Below the pieces are notes generated by a model. It was not told the DNA's origin. It saw only the letters and a program-made list of their open reading frames with translations, and did no database searches. This document shows, one piece after another, positions 57,243 through 64,000 of a stretch of 64,000 nucleotides of DNA (within the stretch, counting starts at the first letter, position 1; each line of letters opens with the position of its first letter). The DNA lies in contig NZ_CP127294.1 of the NCBI RefSeq assembly GCF_030285625.1, forward strand, positions 8,650,001 to 8,714,000. The letters run 5' to 3'. The stretch comes from Amycolatopsis sp. 2-15. Its GTDB lineage: Bacteria > Actinomycetota > Actinomycetes > Mycobacteriales > Pseudonocardiaceae. Position numbers and translations under genes: made by a program.

Positions 57243-58765
57243 CGACCTGGCAGAACCCGCTGCGGGACCCGCGCGACAAGCGCCTCCCGCGGATCGCGGG
57301 ACCGTCGAGCCTGGTGATCTTCGGGGTCACCGGCGACCTGGCCCGCAAGAAGCTCATGCCCGCCATCTACGACCTGGCCCACCGCGGCCTGCTGCCCGCC
57401 GGCTTCTCGCTGGTCGGGTTCGCGCGCCGCGACTGGGAGCACCAGGACTTCGGCGAGCTGGTGCACGACTCGGTGCGCGAGCACGCGCGGACGCCGTTCA
57501 AGGAGTCGGTCTGGAACCGGCTCGCCGAAGGCATCCGCTTCGTGCAGGGCACGTTCGACGACGACGACGCTTTCGACCGTCTTGCCCAGACGGTGAAGGA
57601 CCTCGACGCCGAACGCGGCACCGGTGGCAACACGGCGTTCTACCTCTCGATCCCGCCGGGCGCGTTCCCGGTGGTGACCAAGCAGCTGGCCCGCTCGGGC
57701 CTGGCCGACACCGACGCCACGACCTGGCGCCGCGTGGTCATCGAGAAGCCGTTCGGCCACGATCTCAAGAGCGCCAAGGAGCTCAACGGGATCGTGAACG
57801 ACGTCTTCCCTGAGGAGTCGGTGTTCCGCATCGACCACTACCTCGGCAAGGAGACGGTGCAGAACCTGCTGGCGCTGCGCTTCGCCAACCAGATGTTCGA
57901 GCCGATCTGGAACGCCAACTACATCGACCACGTGCAGATCACCATGGCCGAGGACATCGGCCTCGGCGGCCGCGCGGGGTACTACGACGGGATCGGCGCC
58001 GCGCGCGACGTCATCCAGAACCACCTGCTGCAGCTGCTCGCGCTGACCGCGATGGACGAGCCGCTGTCGTTCGAGCCGAAGGCGTTGCGCTCGGAGAAGG
58101 CGAAGGTGCTGGCGGCGACCATGCCGATCCGGCCGTTCGACGAGACCACCGCGCGTGGGCAGTACGCCGGCGGCTGGCAGGGCGGCATGAAGGTGCCGGG
58201 CCTGCTGCAGGAAGCGGGCTTCGCGAAGGACTCCAAGACCGAGACCTATGCCGCGGTGACGCTGGAGGTGCAGAACCGCCGCTGGGCGGGTGTGCCGTTC
58301 TACCTGCGCACCGGCAAGCGGCTGGGCCGGCGCGTCACGGAGATCGCCGTGGTGTTCAAGCGCGCGCCGCACCTGCCGTTCGACTCCACCTCCACCGAGG
58401 AGCTGGGCCAGAACGCGCTGGTCATCCGCGTGCAGCCCGACGAGGGCATCACGCTGCGGTTCGGCTCGAAGGTGCCGGGGACCACGATGGAGGTCCGCGA
58501 CGTCACCATGGACTTCGGTTACGGCCACGCCTTCACCGAGTCCTCGCCCGAGGCGTACGAGCGGCTGATCCTCGACGTGCTGCTGGGCGAGCCGTCGCTG
58601 TTCCCGGTGAACGATGAGGTCGAGCTCTCCTGGGAGATCCTCGACCCGATCCTGGAGCACTGGGCCAAGGAAGGCGCGCCCGAGCAGTACGCGCCGGGTA
58701 CTTGGGGTCCGCAGAGCGCCGATGAAATGCTCGAGCGTACGGGCCGGAACTGGAGGCGTCCGTGA
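57239..58765 (+). CDS. zwf: Glucose-6-phosphate 1-dehydrogenase
   Basis: Protein of 508 aa. NADP-binding FGVTGDLARKKLMPAIYDLA (about 30), substrate site EKPFGHD and RIDHYLGKETVQNLLALRFA with catalytic His/Lys (about 195), then YIDHVQITMAEDIGLGGRAG and RTGKRLGRRVTEIAVVFK (about 360). Oxidises glucose-6-P to 6-phosphogluconolactone, making NADPH. Start GTG 57239 overlaps the pgi stop, and its stop overlaps opcA, so the subunits are made together. Confidence 0.97.
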   Translation: MTTWQNPLRDPRDKRLPRIAGPSSLVIFGVTGDLARKKLMPAIYDLAHRGLLPAGFSLVGFARRDWEHQDFGELVHDSVREHARTPFKESVWNRLAEGIRFVQGTFDDDDAFDRLAQTVKDLDAERGTGGNTAFYLSIPPGAFPVVTKQLARSGLADTDATTWRRVVIEKPFGHDLKSAKELNGIVNDVFPEESVFRIDHYLGKETVQNLLALRFANQMFEPIWNANYIDHVQITMAEDIGLGGRAGYYDGIGAARDVIQNHLLQLLALTAMDEPLSFEPKALRSEKAKVLAATMPIRPFDETTARGQYAGGWQGGMKVPGLLQEAGFAKDSKTETYAAVTLEVQNRRWAGVPFYLRTGKRLGRRVTEIAVVFKRAPHLPFDSTSTEELGQNALVIRVQPDEGITLRFGSKVPGTTMEVRDVTMDFGYGHAFTESSPEAYERLILDVLLGEPSLFPVNDEVELSWEILDPILEHWAKEGAPEQYAPGTWGPQSADEMLERTGRNWRRP

Positions 58766-59796
58766 TCATCGACCTGCCATCCACCACGACTTCGCAGCTG
58801 AACAAGAAGCTGGTGGAGATCCGCGACCAGGGCGGTCAGGTCGCGCTGGGCCGGGTGCTGACCCTGGTCATCGTGGCGGACGACGACGCCAAGCTCGAGG
58901 AGGCCATCGAGGCCGCGAACCACGCCAGCCGGGAGCACCCGTCACGCGTGATCGTGGTCGCGAAGGGCGTCCGCACGGCGGCTCCGCGCATCGACGGCCA
59001 GATCCGCGTGGGCGGCGACGCCGGCGCGAGCGAGGTCATCGTGCTGCGCCTCTACGGGCCGCTGGCCGCGCAGGGCCAGAGCGCGGTCGTGCCGCTGCTG
59101 CTGCCCGACGCGCCGATCGTCACCTGGTGGCCGGGCACGGGCCCGAAGGCTCCGGCGGAGGACCCGCTGGGCCAGATCGCGCAGCGGCGCATCACCGACT
59201 CGGCCGCGGAGAAGAGCCCCATAAGGGCTCTGACCACGCGGGCCAAGACCTACGTGGAGGGCGACACCGACCTGGCGTGGACGCGGCTGACGCACTGGCG
59301 TGCGCAGCTCGTGTCGGCGCTGGACCTGCCCCCGTACGAGAAGATCACGGCCGCGACCGTGACCGGTGAGGCCGACTCGCCGTCCACGGAGCTGCTGGCG
59401 GGCTGGCTCGCCGAGTACCTCAAGGTGCCGGTGAAGCGGATCAAGAGCTCCAGCGCGCAGGGCATCATCTCCGTCGAGCTCGAACGGCGTTCGGGTGCGG
59501 TGGAGCTGACCCGGCCCGACGGCCGCGTCGGCACGCTGACGCAGCCGGGCCAGCCCACGCGGCGCATCGCGCTGCAGCGCCGGAGCAACCCCGAGTGCCT
59601 GGTGGAGGAGCTGCGCCGGCTCGACCCGGACGAGGTCTTCGAGGCGGCGCTGCACGGGCTGCCGAAGATCGCCTCGCCGACGACGGCGGCGAAGGCTGCT
59701 TCGCCTGCTTCTGCGGCTGCGAAGCCGAGGGCCGCGGCGGCCAAGGCTCCGGCGAAGAAGGCCGGCAAGGCCAAGGCGGAAAAGAGCGGTTCGTGA
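58762..59796 (+). CDS. opcA: OpcA, glucose-6-phosphate dehydrogenase assembly protein
   Basis: Protein of 344 aa. Start IIDLPSTTTSQLNKKLVEIR; core features are RVLTLVIVADDDAKLEEAIE, SEVIVLRLYGPLA, PIVTWWPGTGPKAPAEDPLG (about 120) and RRSGAVELTRPDGRVGTLTQ (about 238). OpcA is needed for activity of the actinobacterial and cyanobacterial G6PDH. The last 40 residues are an Ala/Lys-rich tail, likely flexible and perhaps nucleic-acid-binding. GTGA overlaps at both ends (zwf, pgl). Confidence 0.96.
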   Translation: MIIDLPSTTTSQLNKKLVEIRDQGGQVALGRVLTLVIVADDDAKLEEAIEAANHASREHPSRVIVVAKGVRTAAPRIDGQIRVGGDAGASEVIVLRLYGPLAAQGQSAVVPLLLPDAPIVTWWPGTGPKAPAEDPLGQIAQRRITDSAAEKSPIRALTTRAKTYVEGDTDLAWTRLTHWRAQLVSALDLPPYEKITAATVTGEADSPSTELLAGWLAEYLKVPVKRIKSSSAQGIISVELERRSGAVELTRPDGRVGTLTQPGQPTRRIALQRRSNPECLVEELRRLDPDEVFEAALHGLPKIASPTTAAKAASPASAAAKPRAAAAKAPAKKAGKAKAEKSGS

Positions 59797-60569
59797 GCCG
59801 CACGGAGGTCGTCGTCTACGAGAACGCCGACCTCCTGGCGGCGGCCGCGGCGGCGCGGCTGGTCACCCGGATCGTCGACGTGCAGGCGGCCAAGGGCTCG
59901 GCCTCGGTCGTGCTCACCGGTGGCGGCACGGGCATCGCGGTGCTCGAGGAGCTCAACCGCTCGAGCGCGCGCGACGCGATCGACTGGTCGCGCCTCGACG
60001 TCTACTGGGGCGACGAGCGGTTCGTGCCGGCCGACTCCGACGAGCGCAACGAGAAGGGCGCGCGCGAGGCCCTGCTGGACCACGTGCCGCTCGACCCGAA
60101 GCGCGTGCACGTGATGGCGCCGTCGGACGGCGAGTTCGGTGACGACGTGGACGCCGCGGCCGCGGCGTACGCGGAGGTGCTGGCCGCGCAGGCGGGTCCG
60201 GACGAGGGCGGCGTGCCCGCGTTCGACATCTGCCTGCTCGGCCTCGGCGGGGAGGGGCACACCGCTTCGGTGTTCCCGGACTCCCCCGCCGTGCACGAGA
60301 CGCAGCTTTCGGTGGTCGCGGTGCGCGACTGCCCCAAGCCGCCGTCGACCCGCGTCTCGCTCACGCTCACGGCCATCCGCCGCGCGCGTGAGGTGTGGCT
60401 GATGACCGCCGGCGAGGCGAAGGCCGAGGCCGTGTCGCTGGCTCTCGCGGGTGCGCCGGAGGTGCAGGTGCCCGTGGCGGGTGCCCGCGGCTACCGGCGG
60501 ACGCTGTGGCTCCTGGACCGCACCGCGGCCGGGAAGCTGACGAAGGTGTACGAGCCGCCGACCACGTAA
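59793..60569 (+). CDS. pgl: 6-phosphogluconolactonase
   Basis: Protein of 258 aa from GTG 59793, overlapping the opcA stop. DevB-type motifs: VVLTGGGTGIAVLEEL (about 40), RLDVYWGDERFVPADSDERN (about 70), LLGLGGEGHTASVFPDSP (about 150), and VAGARGYRRTLWLLDR near the end. Hydrolyses the lactone made by Zwf. Last gene of the operon; a strong terminator follows 16 bases after the stop. Confidence 0.96.
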   Translation: MSRTEVVVYENADLLAAAAAARLVTRIVDVQAAKGSASVVLTGGGTGIAVLEELNRSSARDAIDWSRLDVYWGDERFVPADSDERNEKGAREALLDHVPLDPKRVHVMAPSDGEFGDDVDAAAAAYAEVLAAQAGPDEGGVPAFDICLLGLGGEGHTASVFPDSPAVHETQLSVVAVRDCPKPPSTRVSLTLTAIRRAREVWLMTAGEAKAEAVSLALAGAPEVQVPVAGARGYRRTLWLLDRTAAGKLTKVYEPPTT

Positions 60570-60585
60570 CGCTCGCTGGTTCTTC

Positions 60586-60619
60586 AAGGCCGCCCCGGGT
60601 TCGCCCGGGGCGGCCTTTT
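60586..60619 (+). terminator. Intrinsic terminator of the pentose-phosphate operon
   Basis: Perfect 14-base stem (60586-60599 with 60604-60617), TTCG tetraloop, then TTTT overlapping the stem end. It lies 16 bases past the pgl stop. Confidence 0.95.
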
Positions 60620-61007
60620 CTGTCTCTCGGCAGCCGTTTCGCGGCCCTGACCGTGCGTTTTCCGGCCCGCTCGACCGGATGACGCGCACCACCCGTAAGC
60701 GTGAAGATCATTCATATGCCGAACGGAGCAGTGACCACTACTCCATCAAGCGGCTCACCAGTATGTGGGATCCCCCGTAAGGTGAACGTAGGGTGTTGTG
60801 ATCGACACGAGGTGACGTCAGACTTCTTCACGTCACCCGAAAGCCGTAGTGATGGAGATCAGACGACCAAATTTGTGGGTGCGGGTGAAACTTACCGTCG
60901 TCACACGTCTCTTCGTTAGCATCCGCACATTTGTTGCCCGCCGCGCGTCCCGATCGGGTTCCCGGCGCATCTCATCATCAAGTCCACAAGACGAATGGGG
61001 TCGCCGC
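60620..61007. promoter_or_regulatory. Intergenic region upstream of the orphan kinase, with an inverted repeat
   Basis: 388 bases without a convincing gene, AT-richer than its surroundings. GGTGACGT (60811-60818) and ACGTCACC (60830-60837) form an 8-base inverted repeat with 11 bases between, a size typical for a dimeric regulator site. A CATATG-containing stretch lies near 60713-60718. The segment 60849-61007 is open in frame with the kinase but lacks conserved character. Confidence 0.5.
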
Positions 61008-62210
61008 ATGAGCACTGAGGGACTCTCGATTCCAGGAATCTCGATGGGCAGCCCCGGCGCGGGGGCGGCCGATCGGGTCCGGCGGTTCAGCCTGAGCGGT
61101 GTATTCGCTTCGCTGCGCCGGCCGATCGTGCCGACGGTCGGAGTTGAGGCCGTCGCCGTGCTGCTGGCCGTGCTCGACGTGTGGCTGGTGATCCCGCCGA
61201 AGGCCCCGCCGTACTCGATCTACCTGTCGGCGGCCGCGTGTCTCGCGGTGGTGCTGCGGCGGAAGCTGCCGTTCCTGGCCGTGATCCTCGCGGTGCCCGG
61301 CTTCCTCGCCGGGTGGGCGCAGCTGGCGTCGATGATCACGCTCGGGACGCTCGCGACCAAGCGCCAGATCCACTGGCAGACGTGGGTGGGCGCCGGGCTG
61401 GTGTTCACTTGCCGGTTCGTGCAGTGGCCGCTGGACGACTTCGCGCAGCTCAGCTGGCGCGAGCACGTGCTCGACGGCATCTACGGCGTGCTCGTGGCCG
61501 GCATGCCCATCGCGATCGGCCTGCTGATCGGCGCTCGCGCGGAGATCTCCGCGAAGCTCGCCGAGCTGGCCAAGAGCCGTGACCGCGAACGCCGCTTCCA
61601 CGCCGACGCCGTGCGTGCCGAGGAGCGCGCCCGCCTGGCCCGCGAGATGCACGACGTCGTCTCCCACCAGATCACTCTCATCGCCATGCAGGCCGGCGCG
61701 CTGCAGGCCCAGGCCACCGACGGCCAGGCGCTGCAGACCGCGCAGGTCATCCGTCAGCTCTCGACGCGGACGCTGGAGGAGCTGCGTTCGCTGGTGAGCG
61801 TGCTGCGCTCCGGCGCCGAGGACGACGGCCCGTGCCCCGGCATCGGTGAGCTGGACCACCTGATCCGCACCGCCGACGTCCCGGTCCACCTGACTGTCGA
61901 GCGCCTGCCGGACACGGTGCCGAGCCAGGTGTCGGCCGCCGCTTACCGCACCGTGCAGGAGTGCCTGACCAACGTCCACAAGCACGCCCCCGGCGCCACC
62001 GCCACCATCCGCATCCAGGGCGGCAGCGGCGCGTTGAACATCGAGGTCCGCAACGAGCGCGCCGAACGCGCCGGCGAACACCTCCCGTCGGGCGGCCACG
62101 GCCTCACTGGCCTCGCCGAGCGCGCGCGGTTGCTGGGCGGCAGCTTCGAAACCTCGGACACCGAAGACGGCGGTTTCCGCGTGCGGGCCCGGTATCCACT
62201 GGACCGCTGA
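61008..62210 (+). CDS. Orphan sensor histidine kinase (HisKA_3 type)
   Basis: Protein of 400 aa from ATG 61008; codons upstream to 60849 are open but basic and unlike a kinase start. Five to six membrane helices fill residues 30-180, with almost no external loop. Then a short coiled coil (AKLAELAKSRDRERRFHADA), the phospho-acceptor REMHDVVSHQITLIAMQAG (His near 220), N-box VQECLTNVHKHA and G-box GGHGLTGLAERARLLGG. No response-regulator gene is next to it on either side, so its partner must be remote. Signal unknown. Confidence 0.9.
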   Translation: MSTEGLSIPGISMGSPGAGAADRVRRFSLSGVFASLRRPIVPTVGVEAVAVLLAVLDVWLVIPPKAPPYSIYLSAAACLAVVLRRKLPFLAVILAVPGFLAGWAQLASMITLGTLATKRQIHWQTWVGAGLVFTCRFVQWPLDDFAQLSWREHVLDGIYGVLVAGMPIAIGLLIGARAEISAKLAELAKSRDRERRFHADAVRAEERARLAREMHDVVSHQITLIAMQAGALQAQATDGQALQTAQVIRQLSTRTLEELRSLVSVLRSGAEDDGPCPGIGELDHLIRTADVPVHLTVERLPDTVPSQVSAAAYRTVQECLTNVHKHAPGATATIRIQGGSGALNIEVRNERAERAGEHLPSGGHGLTGLAERARLLGGSFETSDTEDGGFRVRARYPLDR

Positions 62211-62391
62211 CCCACTGACCTTCCCCGGTCCCCCGTAGGTCGAAGGGGTGGCCCCTGCCGCGAGCCGCGATCCGGCTGCGTCCGGGTGCCGCCCCTTCGC
62301 CGCGTTCGGGGGTGCTGGAACCTTCGACCGTTCCCCGGCTCGGGCCGTAATCAGACACCCGTACCAGACACAAGGCCCCGGAAACGCGAAA

Positions 62392-62432
62392 ACCACCGGC
62401 CAGAGCCGAACCGAATCGGTCTGGTCGGTGGT
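62392..62432 (-). terminator. Intrinsic terminator after rbpA
   Basis: Long stem of about 17 pairs with one bulge and one wobble (62392-62409 with 62416-62432), followed on the minus strand by TTTTCGCGTTT. It lies 16 bases past the rbpA stop. The rest of the gap 62211-62447 holds nothing recognisable. Confidence 0.8.
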
Positions 62433-62447
62433 CTCCGACAGGAAAAC

Positions 62448-62792
62448 CTAGATCAGTTCCCGGCGCTGGCGCAGCCGCTCGAGGGCCTCGGCGAGGATCG
62501 CCTCGCCGTCGGCGTCACTGCGGCGCTCCTTGACGTAGGCGAGGTGCGTTTTGTAGGGCTCGGTGCGGGGCGCGGCGGGCGGGTTCTGCTCGTCCTGTCC
62601 GCCGGGCAGACCGCAGCGCGGGCAGTCCCACTCGTCGGGGATTTCGGCCTCCATCGCGAACGACGGACGGGCCTCGTGGCCGTTTGCGCACCAGTAGGAG
62701 ATCCGGCGCCGCGGCGCCGACTCACCCCGCTCCGATTCGCCCGAAGGACCGGCACCCACCCGGGTGCCGCGAATCGCGTTACCGCCAACCAT
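62448..62792 (-). CDS. rbpA: RNA polymerase-binding protein RbpA
   Basis: Protein of 114 aa. The N-terminal tail MVGGNAIRGTRVGAGPSGE is the conserved RbpA start. The zinc-binding core domain has ISYWCANGHEARPSFAMEAE and DEWDCPRCGLPG (Cys34, His38, Cys56, Cys59). The C-terminal sigma-interaction region is RTEPYKTHLAYVKERRSDAD and a final helix. RbpA stabilises the open complex with the principal sigma factor and is found only in actinobacteria. Here it lies beside secG on the same strand. Confidence 0.97.
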   Translation of the reverse strand: MVGGNAIRGTRVGAGPSGESERGESAPRRRISYWCANGHEARPSFAMEAEIPDEWDCPRCGLPGGQDEQNPPAAPRTEPYKTHLAYVKERRSDADGEAILAEALERLRQRRELI

Positions 62793-62887
62793 GAATCCTC
62801 ACACCTAGGAATCGGCGGCGCGCCCCCCAATAGGCACGCCGATGCACACGGAGCCCCTGACTCGCCGGCCCCGAGCGGGGAGTCCGG

Positions 62888-63118
62888 TCAGACCTTGAGC
62901 AGCAGGCCGAGGCCCACGATGCTGATCAGCCAGATGGCACCCAGCAGCAGGGTGATCCGGTCGAGGTTCTTCTCGGCCACGCTCGACCCCGAGAGGCTGG
63001 ACTGCATACCGCCGCCGAACAGCGACGACAGACCGCCACCGCGGCCGCGGTGGAGCAGCACGGCCACCACCAGCAGCACGCTGGAGACGATCAACAGAAT
63101 TTGCAGGAACAGCTTCAT
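62888..63118 (-). CDS. secG: SecG, preprotein translocase subunit
   Basis: Protein of 76 aa from ATG 63118, with GAGGA 4 bases upstream; longer in-frame openings are not conserved. Two membrane helices at residues 3-22 and 53-74, joined by a Gly/Ser-rich loop (LLHRGRGGGLSSLFGGGMQS) typical of SecG. Part of SecYEG in the cytoplasmic membrane. Lies 118 bases after tpiA on the same strand, the usual gap-pgk-tpiA-secG order of actinobacteria. Confidence 0.96.
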   Translation of the reverse strand: MKLFLQILLIVSSVLLVVAVLLHRGRGGGLSSLFGGGMQSSLSGSSVAEKNLDRITLLLGAIWLISIVGLGLLLKV

Positions 63119-63236
63119 GTCATCCTCTGTGCTCATCGGAGAATGCAGGGGTACGGCTCGAATATCACCGTACCCCTGGACTCGTCCACTGCTGTGTGAC
63201 GGACCGGATACACAGGTTACCCGGTAGTGGCCTCGA

Positions 63237-64000
63237 TCAGGGCAGGGGGCCACCCGCCGCGAGTGCGCAGAGTTTGGTGAACTCGTCACCGTCGAGGCTC
63301 GCGCCACCCACGAGAGCACCGTCGATGTTCTCGCAGGCCACCAGCTCGCCCACGTTGCCCGACTTCACCGAACCGCCGTAAAGCACCCGAACGGCCGAAG
63401 CGACCTCGTCACCGTACTTCTCCGCCAGCGCCATGCGGATGGTCTTGCAGACCTCCTCGGCGTCGGCCGGTGTCGCCACCTTGCCGGTACCGATGGCCCA
63501 CACCGGTTCGTAGGCTACGACGACGTCCTTGACCTGCTCGGCCTTGAGCCCCTTGAGGCCCTCGATCAGCTGGTTCGTCGCGTGCGAGTGGTGCTCGCCG
63601 GCCTCGCGGACCTCGAGCTTCTCGCCGACGCACAGGATCGGCGTGATCCCGTGCTTCACGGCCGCGCGCACCTTCTTGTTGACCAGCTCGTCGGTCTCGG
63701 CGTGGTACTCGCGCCGCTCCGAGTGGCCGATGGTGACGAAGGTGCAGCCCAGCTTCGCGAGCATCAGGCCCGACACGTCACCGGTGTAGGCACCGGAGTC
63801 GTGCGGGGACACGTCCTGCGCGCCGTAGGTGAGCGACAGCTTGTCGCCGTCGGTGAGAGTCTGCACGCTGCGGATGTCCGTGAACGGCGGCAGCACCGCC
63901 ACGTCCACCTTCGCGTAGTACTTCTCGGGCAACGCGAAGGCGATCTTCTGAACCAAGGCGATGGCCTCGAGGTGGTTCAGGTTCATCTTCCAGTTGCCGA
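63237..64000 (-). CDS. tpiA: Triosephosphate isomerase (5' end outside window)
   Basis: About 254 codons seen, entering from the right edge at GNWKMNLNH, so only about 8-10 N-terminal residues are missing. Conserved [29 protein letters not shown] (catalytic His), [17 protein letters not shown] (catalytic Glu) and [13 protein letters not shown]. Interconverts dihydroxyacetone phosphate and glyceraldehyde-3-phosphate. It shares the strand with secG; gap and pgk should lie to the right. Confidence 0.97.
   Translation of the reverse strand, partial: GNWKMNLNHLEAIALVQKIAFALPEKYYAKVDVAVLPPFTDIRSVQTLTDGDKLSLTYGAQDVSPHDSGAYTGDVSGLMLAKLGCTFVTIGHSERREYHAETDELVNKKVRAAVKHGITPILCVGEKLEVREAGEHHSHATNQLIEGLKGLKAEQVKDVVVAYEPVWAIGTGKVATPADAEEVCKTIRMALAEKYGDEVASAVRVLYGGSVKSGNVGELVACENIDGALVGGASLDGDEFTKLCALAAGGPLP

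Overview
The window is high-GC actinobacterial chromosome. Codons end mostly in G or C, GTG starts are frequent, and 4-base ATGA or GTGA overlaps are common. Gene content (SufR-SufBDCSUT, MptB, OpcA, RbpA, CtaA/CtaB, an F420-type LLM oxidoreductase) together with gene order points to Pseudonocardiales, probably an Amycolatopsis-like organism; the genus is inferred. The backbone tpiA, secG, pentose-phosphate genes, ctaB, qor, ctaA-ABC-mptB, suf operon and ABC-F gene follows, as I recall it, the Mycobacterium tuberculosis order Rv1438 to Rv1473, read in the opposite direction. Accessory blocks are inserted into that order.

Layout. 1-4.5 kb: end of an ABC exporter, MarR regulator, LLM oxidoreductase, a frameshifted GT-C membrane glycosyltransferase and a small HTH protein. 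4.6-13.1 kb: ABC-F ATPase, acVLRF1 peptidyl-tRNA hydrolase, a large secreted subtilase-fold protease, a dNTPase and an isolated lycopene cyclase. 13.4-18.2 kb: degenerate EAL / CBS-like / GGDEF protein, NarL-type two-component pair and a secreted snapalysin. 18.3-24.3 kb: AarF/UbiB kinase, two S26 signal-peptidase-like genes created by a tandem segmental duplication, YnfA-type membrane protein, and an SMI1/KNR4-type gene broken by an in-frame TGA. 24.3-35.5 kb: Suf iron-sulfur operon (sufR-B-D-C-S-U-T, leftward), diverging from mptB, an ABC-2 exporter and ctaA (rightward).

35.6-45.4 kb holds a fatty-acid desaturase and an inserted carbohydrate locus: a leftward operon (SIS protein, ROK kinase, PfkB kinase, class II aldolase) and a rightward set (DeoR regulator, Gfo/Idh/MocA oxidoreductase, sugar-binding lipoprotein, two permeases). 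No transporter ATPase is encoded there. The enzymes could convert an amino sugar to tagatose-type phosphates and then triose phosphates; the substrate is not evident from sequence. 45.4-50.7 kb: frameshifted ATP-grasp gene, a small conserved protein, quinone oxidoreductase, a striking hairpin repeat, FKBP lipoprotein and a HelD-type RNA polymerase-recycling ATPase. 50.8-64 kb: ctaB, then the pentose-phosphate operon tkt-tal-pgi-zwf-opcA-pgl with a textbook terminator, an orphan histidine kinase, rbpA, secG and the edge of tpiA.

Three genes carry disruptions (near 4,080, at 23,370 and near 45,647). The best regulatory call is a SufR operator-like palindrome over the sufR start codon. The clearest structural observation is the aarF-lepB-ynfA tandem duplication, whose breakpoints lie inside both flanking genes.
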